NCBI RefSeq assembly: GCF_019457905.1 | Contig: NZ_JAHZSV010000003.1 | Span: 62,001 to 126,000, forward strand | DNA length: 64,000 nt | Direction of reading: 5' to 3' | Origin: Flagellimonas abyssi | GTDB taxonomy: Bacteria > Bacteroidota > Bacteroidia > Flavobacteriales > Flavobacteriaceae | Shown here: piece after piece, positions 61,154 to 64,000 of the stretch | How positions within the stretch are numbered: the stretch's first letter is position 1 | Layout of the letters: every line of letters begins with the position of its first letter | Translations under genes and position numbers: made by a program | Notes under the pieces: model-generated | Database searches by the model: none | The model's input: the letters and a program-made list of their open reading frames with translations, nothing else | What the model was told of the DNA's origin: nothing

Positions 61154-63769
61154 ATGATTTCTAAAAATGCAAACCTCAAGGCATGGTTGCTCTCCGTTGC
61201 CATGTTTTTGTCTTGTGCAGCGTTTTCCGTGGCACAAAGTGTTCCCTCCCCCGAGGACGTTTACGGATTTAGGGTGGGAGCCGATTACAAATTGGCCGAT
61301 TATTCCCAAATTGAAGACTATTTGTCCAAATTGGACGCTGCTTCCAATAGGGTCAAAAAAATTGAGATCGGAGAAACGGTACTTGGCCGTAAAATGTACC
61401 TGATGTTCATCTCTACGGAAGAAAACCTTGCCCAGCTGGATAAGTGGAAGGACATCAGTACCAAGCTTGCCCGTGTTCAAGTGAGCGATGACGAAGCCAT
61501 GAAACTTTCCCAAGAAGGAAAAGCCATCGTCTGGATCGATGGCGGCATGCACTCCACCGAGTTGGCGCATGGCCAAATGACTTCCGAACTGGCCTATACC
61601 TTGGCTACTTCAGAAACCCTGGAAATGCAAAAGATCAGGGAAAACGTTATCACCCTTTTAATGCCGGTAATGAATCCGGATGGATTGGACATAGTTGTTG
61701 ATTGGTATCGCAAGAATATGGGAACCGCCTATGAAACTTCGCGTCCTCCGATTCTATACCATTATTATATGGGACATGACAACAATAGGGATTGGTTTAT
61801 GAACATTATGCCCGAAACTTATAATGTTACCAAAATATTGTACAATGAATGGTATCCACAAATCGTTTACAATCACCACCAATCGTCCCCATCTTGGACC
61901 AAGATTTCCATTCCACCCTATGCAGATCCTGTAAACCCAAAAATTCACCCGGCAATAACTGCCGCAGTGAGCGAAGTAGGTTCCGCAATGTCCAAGCGTT
62001 TTTCTTTGGAAAATATGCCCGGCGCCATTGCCGATAATTTTTACACCATGTTCTGGAACGGTGGTGGGCGCACCGTGCCATATTACCATAATATGATCGG
62101 TATTCTGACCGAAACGGGACATACCACACCAACCCCTCGATTCTATGACCCCGAAAAACTGCCAAAAACTGTAGCGGGTGGCACCCCTACGGACGGAACG
62201 GACATTATGTACCCGGACCCATGGAAAGGTGGTGAATCCCATTTTAGGGATGCCGTGGATTACATGCTTACCGCCACTTGGGCCACTTTGGACCTTGCTG
62301 CCGACCGCAAGAGCAATTACCTGTACAACATCTATAAAATGGGTAAATCCGCTGTTGAAAAAGGAAAGAGCGAAGGGTTGTTCGCCTATATCATAAGCAA
62401 GGAACAATGGGATTCCTTTGAAGCCGTAAATCTTGTCAACGTGTTGCTCCAAGGAGGAATCGAGGTCGAAAAAGCCACAAAAGATTTTACCGTCAATGGT
62501 AAGGAATACGAAGAAGGTTCCTATATAATCTACACAGCACAAGCCTTTAGACCTTACCTGATGGACCTTATGGAAAAACAAAATTATCCAACACGTTTCC
62601 AATATCCCGGCGGTCCTCCCGATACCCCATACGATTTGGCAGGATGGACATTGCCAATGCAAATGGGCATCGATGTTGATAAAATTGAAGAATCATTCAA
62701 AGCTCCGACGGAGAAAGTCAATGGTCTCGTATCGTATTACGATGGCCAAGTAAACAGGAACGGTTCCTTTGGATATGCCCTTAGTGCAAACACCAATGCT
62801 TCCGTGGCGGCAACCAACAAGGTTTTGAAGGCAGGAGGCACGGCATACAAGAGCATGGGCGAATTCAAAGCAGGAAAAGAAACGTTGCCCGCTGGGTCTT
62901 ATATTGTTGCCGGGGACAAAGAAATGATAGAATCCCTTGCAGACGAGTACGGTCTTGAATTCACAGGTTTAGCAGCTAAACCAGAGGTGCAATTGAAGAA
63001 AATCCATCTGCCCAAAGTAGGTCTGTACAAATCCTGGGTGGCCAATATGGACGAAGGATGGACCCGTTTTGTAATGGATGAGTACGAATTTGATATGGAT
63101 ACTTTGCACGATGCGGACATCAAGACCAAAGACCTCTCGCAGTATGATGCCATTATCATTCCATCGCAAAGACCAAGTTCCATTTTACATGGACATAGCA
63201 ATTTGAGCATGCCCGAAAAATTCACAGGAGGCATTGGCCTAAAAGGGTCCATGGCGCTTAGCGACTATGTGGATGCAGGTGGAACCTTGATTGCTTTTGA
63301 TGAAGCAAGTGACTTTGTAATAGAACAATTCGGGTTGCCATTGCGCGATGCTGTTGAAGGTGCTGATAGCAAAGATTTCTTTATTCCAGGATCTTTGATC
63401 AAGGCTGGTGTGGACACGTCCCATCCATTGGCCTTTGGTATGAAGGATACCGTTGCCGTTTCATTTAACCGAAGTAGGGCCTTTACCATTGATAAACAAC
63501 GGAAAACAGGTGAAGGAGGCACGGAGGACATCAAAGATGCTCCAGCACCCGATGTTGAGGTAATAGCCACCTATGCCGCCAAAGACCTATTGATGAGTGG
63601 TTGGGCCATGGGCGAAGACCGGTACATTGCCAAAAAGCCAGCCATGGTAAAAGCAAAGTATGGAAAAGGTTCCGCCATTTTGTTCGCGTTCCGGCCACAA
63701 TTTAGGGCGCAGCCTCGCGGCACTTACAAATTGATTTTTAACGCGATTTACGAAGGCGCTTCGGAATAG
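61154..63769 (+). CDS. M14-family zinc carboxypeptidase, large exported form
   Basis: An 871-residue exported metallopeptidase. The signal peptide (LLSVAMFLSCAAFSVAQ) is followed by the M14 catalytic domain: HxxE zinc site in DGGMHSTELAHG (about 129-140), the Arg/Asn substrate residues in PVMNPDGLD, and the third ligand His in QIVYNHHQSS (about 238). The remaining ~500 residues include a GATase1/DUF-like fold (QYDAIIIPSQRPSS) and a C-terminal region typical of large Bacteroidota M14 proteins. No T9SS tail signal is seen. Periplasmic or surface peptide digestion is likely. Confidence 0.9.
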   Translation: MISKNANLKAWLLSVAMFLSCAAFSVAQSVPSPEDVYGFRVGADYKLADYSQIEDYLSKLDAASNRVKKIEIGETVLGRKMYLMFISTEENLAQLDKWKDISTKLARVQVSDDEAMKLSQEGKAIVWIDGGMHSTELAHGQMTSELAYTLATSETLEMQKIRENVITLLMPVMNPDGLDIVVDWYRKNMGTAYETSRPPILYHYYMGHDNNRDWFMNIMPETYNVTKILYNEWYPQIVYNHHQSSPSWTKISIPPYADPVNPKIHPAITAAVSEVGSAMSKRFSLENMPGAIADNFYTMFWNGGGRTVPYYHNMIGILTETGHTTPTPRFYDPEKLPKTVAGGTPTDGTDIMYPDPWKGGESHFRDAVDYMLTATWATLDLAADRKSNYLYNIYKMGKSAVEKGKSEGLFAYIISKEQWDSFEAVNLVNVLLQGGIEVEKATKDFTVNGKEYEEGSYIIYTAQAFRPYLMDLMEKQNYPTRFQYPGGPPDTPYDLAGWTLPMQMGIDVDKIEESFKAPTEKVNGLVSYYDGQVNRNGSFGYALSANTNASVAATNKVLKAGGTAYKSMGEFKAGKETLPAGSYIVAGDKEMIESLADEYGLEFTGLAAKPEVQLKKIHLPKVGLYKSWVANMDEGWTRFVMDEYEFDMDTLHDADIKTKDLSQYDAIIIPSQRPSSILHGHSNLSMPEKFTGGIGLKGSMALSDYVDAGGTLIAFDEASDFVIEQFGLPLRDAVEGADSKDFFIPGSLIKAGVDTSHPLAFGMKDTVAVSFNRSRAFTIDKQRKTGEGGTEDIKDAPAPDVEVIATYAAKDLLMSGWAMGEDRYIAKKPAMVKAKYGKGSAILFAFRPQFRAQPRGTYKLIFNAIYEGASE

Positions 63770-63793
63770 CAGAAAGCATATGAGTATATAAGG

Positions 63794-63827
63794 AAAGGCC
63801 GCATCAAAATTGATGCGGCCTTTTTTT
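63794..63827 (+). terminator. Terminator of the M14 peptidase gene
   Basis: AAAGGCCGCATCA and TGATGCGGCCTTT form a 13 bp stem with a 4 nt loop, followed by T7. Confidence 0.93.
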
Positions 63828-63949
63828 GTGTTCGTCTTGTGCGAAATTTAAATAAAATAATCACTGCACCAAAGTGCTTGTAATTTTTTCATCAGTAAAA
63901 CATTCAAAACCCAAGTATCAAATAATATTGGCTAAAAGCTCTGACTAAA

Positions 63950-64000
63950 CTATGAATGGCTTTCGCCCTCCAGTTCCCTTGCAATCCACGCAAAACTGTC
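63950..64000 (-). CDS. Possible 3' end of a minus-strand gene
   Basis: The last 16 codons and TAG stop of an open frame that enters from the right edge (product ends DSFAWIARELEGESHS). Composition looks coding, but the piece is too short to identify. Confidence 0.35.
   Translation of the reverse strand, partial: DSFAWIARELEGESHS

Noticed and set aside
61754-62662. Minus-strand ORF of 302 codons inside the M14 gene
   Set aside because: The plus frame has signal peptide and zinc motifs throughout; the minus frame has none.

Overview
The window is chromosomal DNA from a member of the Bacteroidota, almost certainly a marine Flavobacteriaceae of the Muricauda/Flagellimonas/Allomuricauda type. 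Supporting signs are the acpP-fabF-rnc cluster followed by an IPExxxVDY-family gene and pyruvate kinase, an AddAB-type helicase-nuclease pair flanking kbl and an OmpA protein with thrombospondin-3 repeats, promoters of the Bacteroidota type (TTG/TTTG, 19-21 bp, TAnnTTTG), and little use of Shine-Dalgarno sites. The genus is inferred from gene style only.

Layout. 1-1196: the end of a small operon (a 52-codon ORF and a partial carboxymuconolactone-decarboxylase gene) next to an AraC regulator. 1276-5682 (minus): pyk, an IPExxxVDY gene, rnc, fabF, acpP. 5845-9987 (plus): purN, rnhA, a PfkB kinase and a long PurF-like amidotransferase. 9988-10600: a gene-free stretch with three tandem copies of an apparent small-RNA gene, each with its own promoter, a nearly identical 39-40 nt 5' part and a different terminator hairpin. 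10653-22685: sodA, addA-like, kbl, ompA, addB-like, an SDR, a PD40 protein and an RluA-type pseudouridine synthase whose normal start codon seems to be missing.

22722-41983: a 19.3 kb integrated mobilizable element in tRNA-Ala(GGC), bounded by a perfect 43 bp direct repeat of the 3' part of the tRNA gene. It has a tyrosine integrase at the left end, matching tandem arm-type repeats near both ends, mobilization genes (a small membrane protein, MobA-type relaxase, MobC), a candidate oriT, a primase-like and an SF3-like helicase gene separated by iteron-like TGATGACA repeats, and an excisionase-type HTH gene with a palindrome upstream. Its cargo (29.0-41.6 kb) is metal resistance: a Cys/His-rich small protein, a CzcA/CusA pump fused to its TolC-like outer-membrane channel, its periplasmic adaptor, two cation transporters, a Fur-family regulator, a P-type metal ATPase, a DUF4238 protein, then a CadC-like ArsR repressor with MerT-MerP fusion and GDCCVxC protein but no mercuric reductase. 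No type IV secretion genes are present, so transfer would need a helper.

41942-64000: ordinary chromosome again: tRNA-Ala, universal stress protein, GNAT, MATE, enoyl-CoA hydratase, a toxin-antitoxin pair under a 28 bp palindrome, lpxH-like, MFS, recJ, a four-helix-bundle gene broken by one stop codon, OsmC, an AhpD-like protein, a uracil-DNA-glycosylase-family gene, rsmI, tdk, alr, mscL, asd, a prolyl oligopeptidase, an ABC ATPase, an ArfB-like hydrolase and a large M14 peptidase. The most novel-looking item is the triplet of small-RNA genes at 10.1-10.6 kb.
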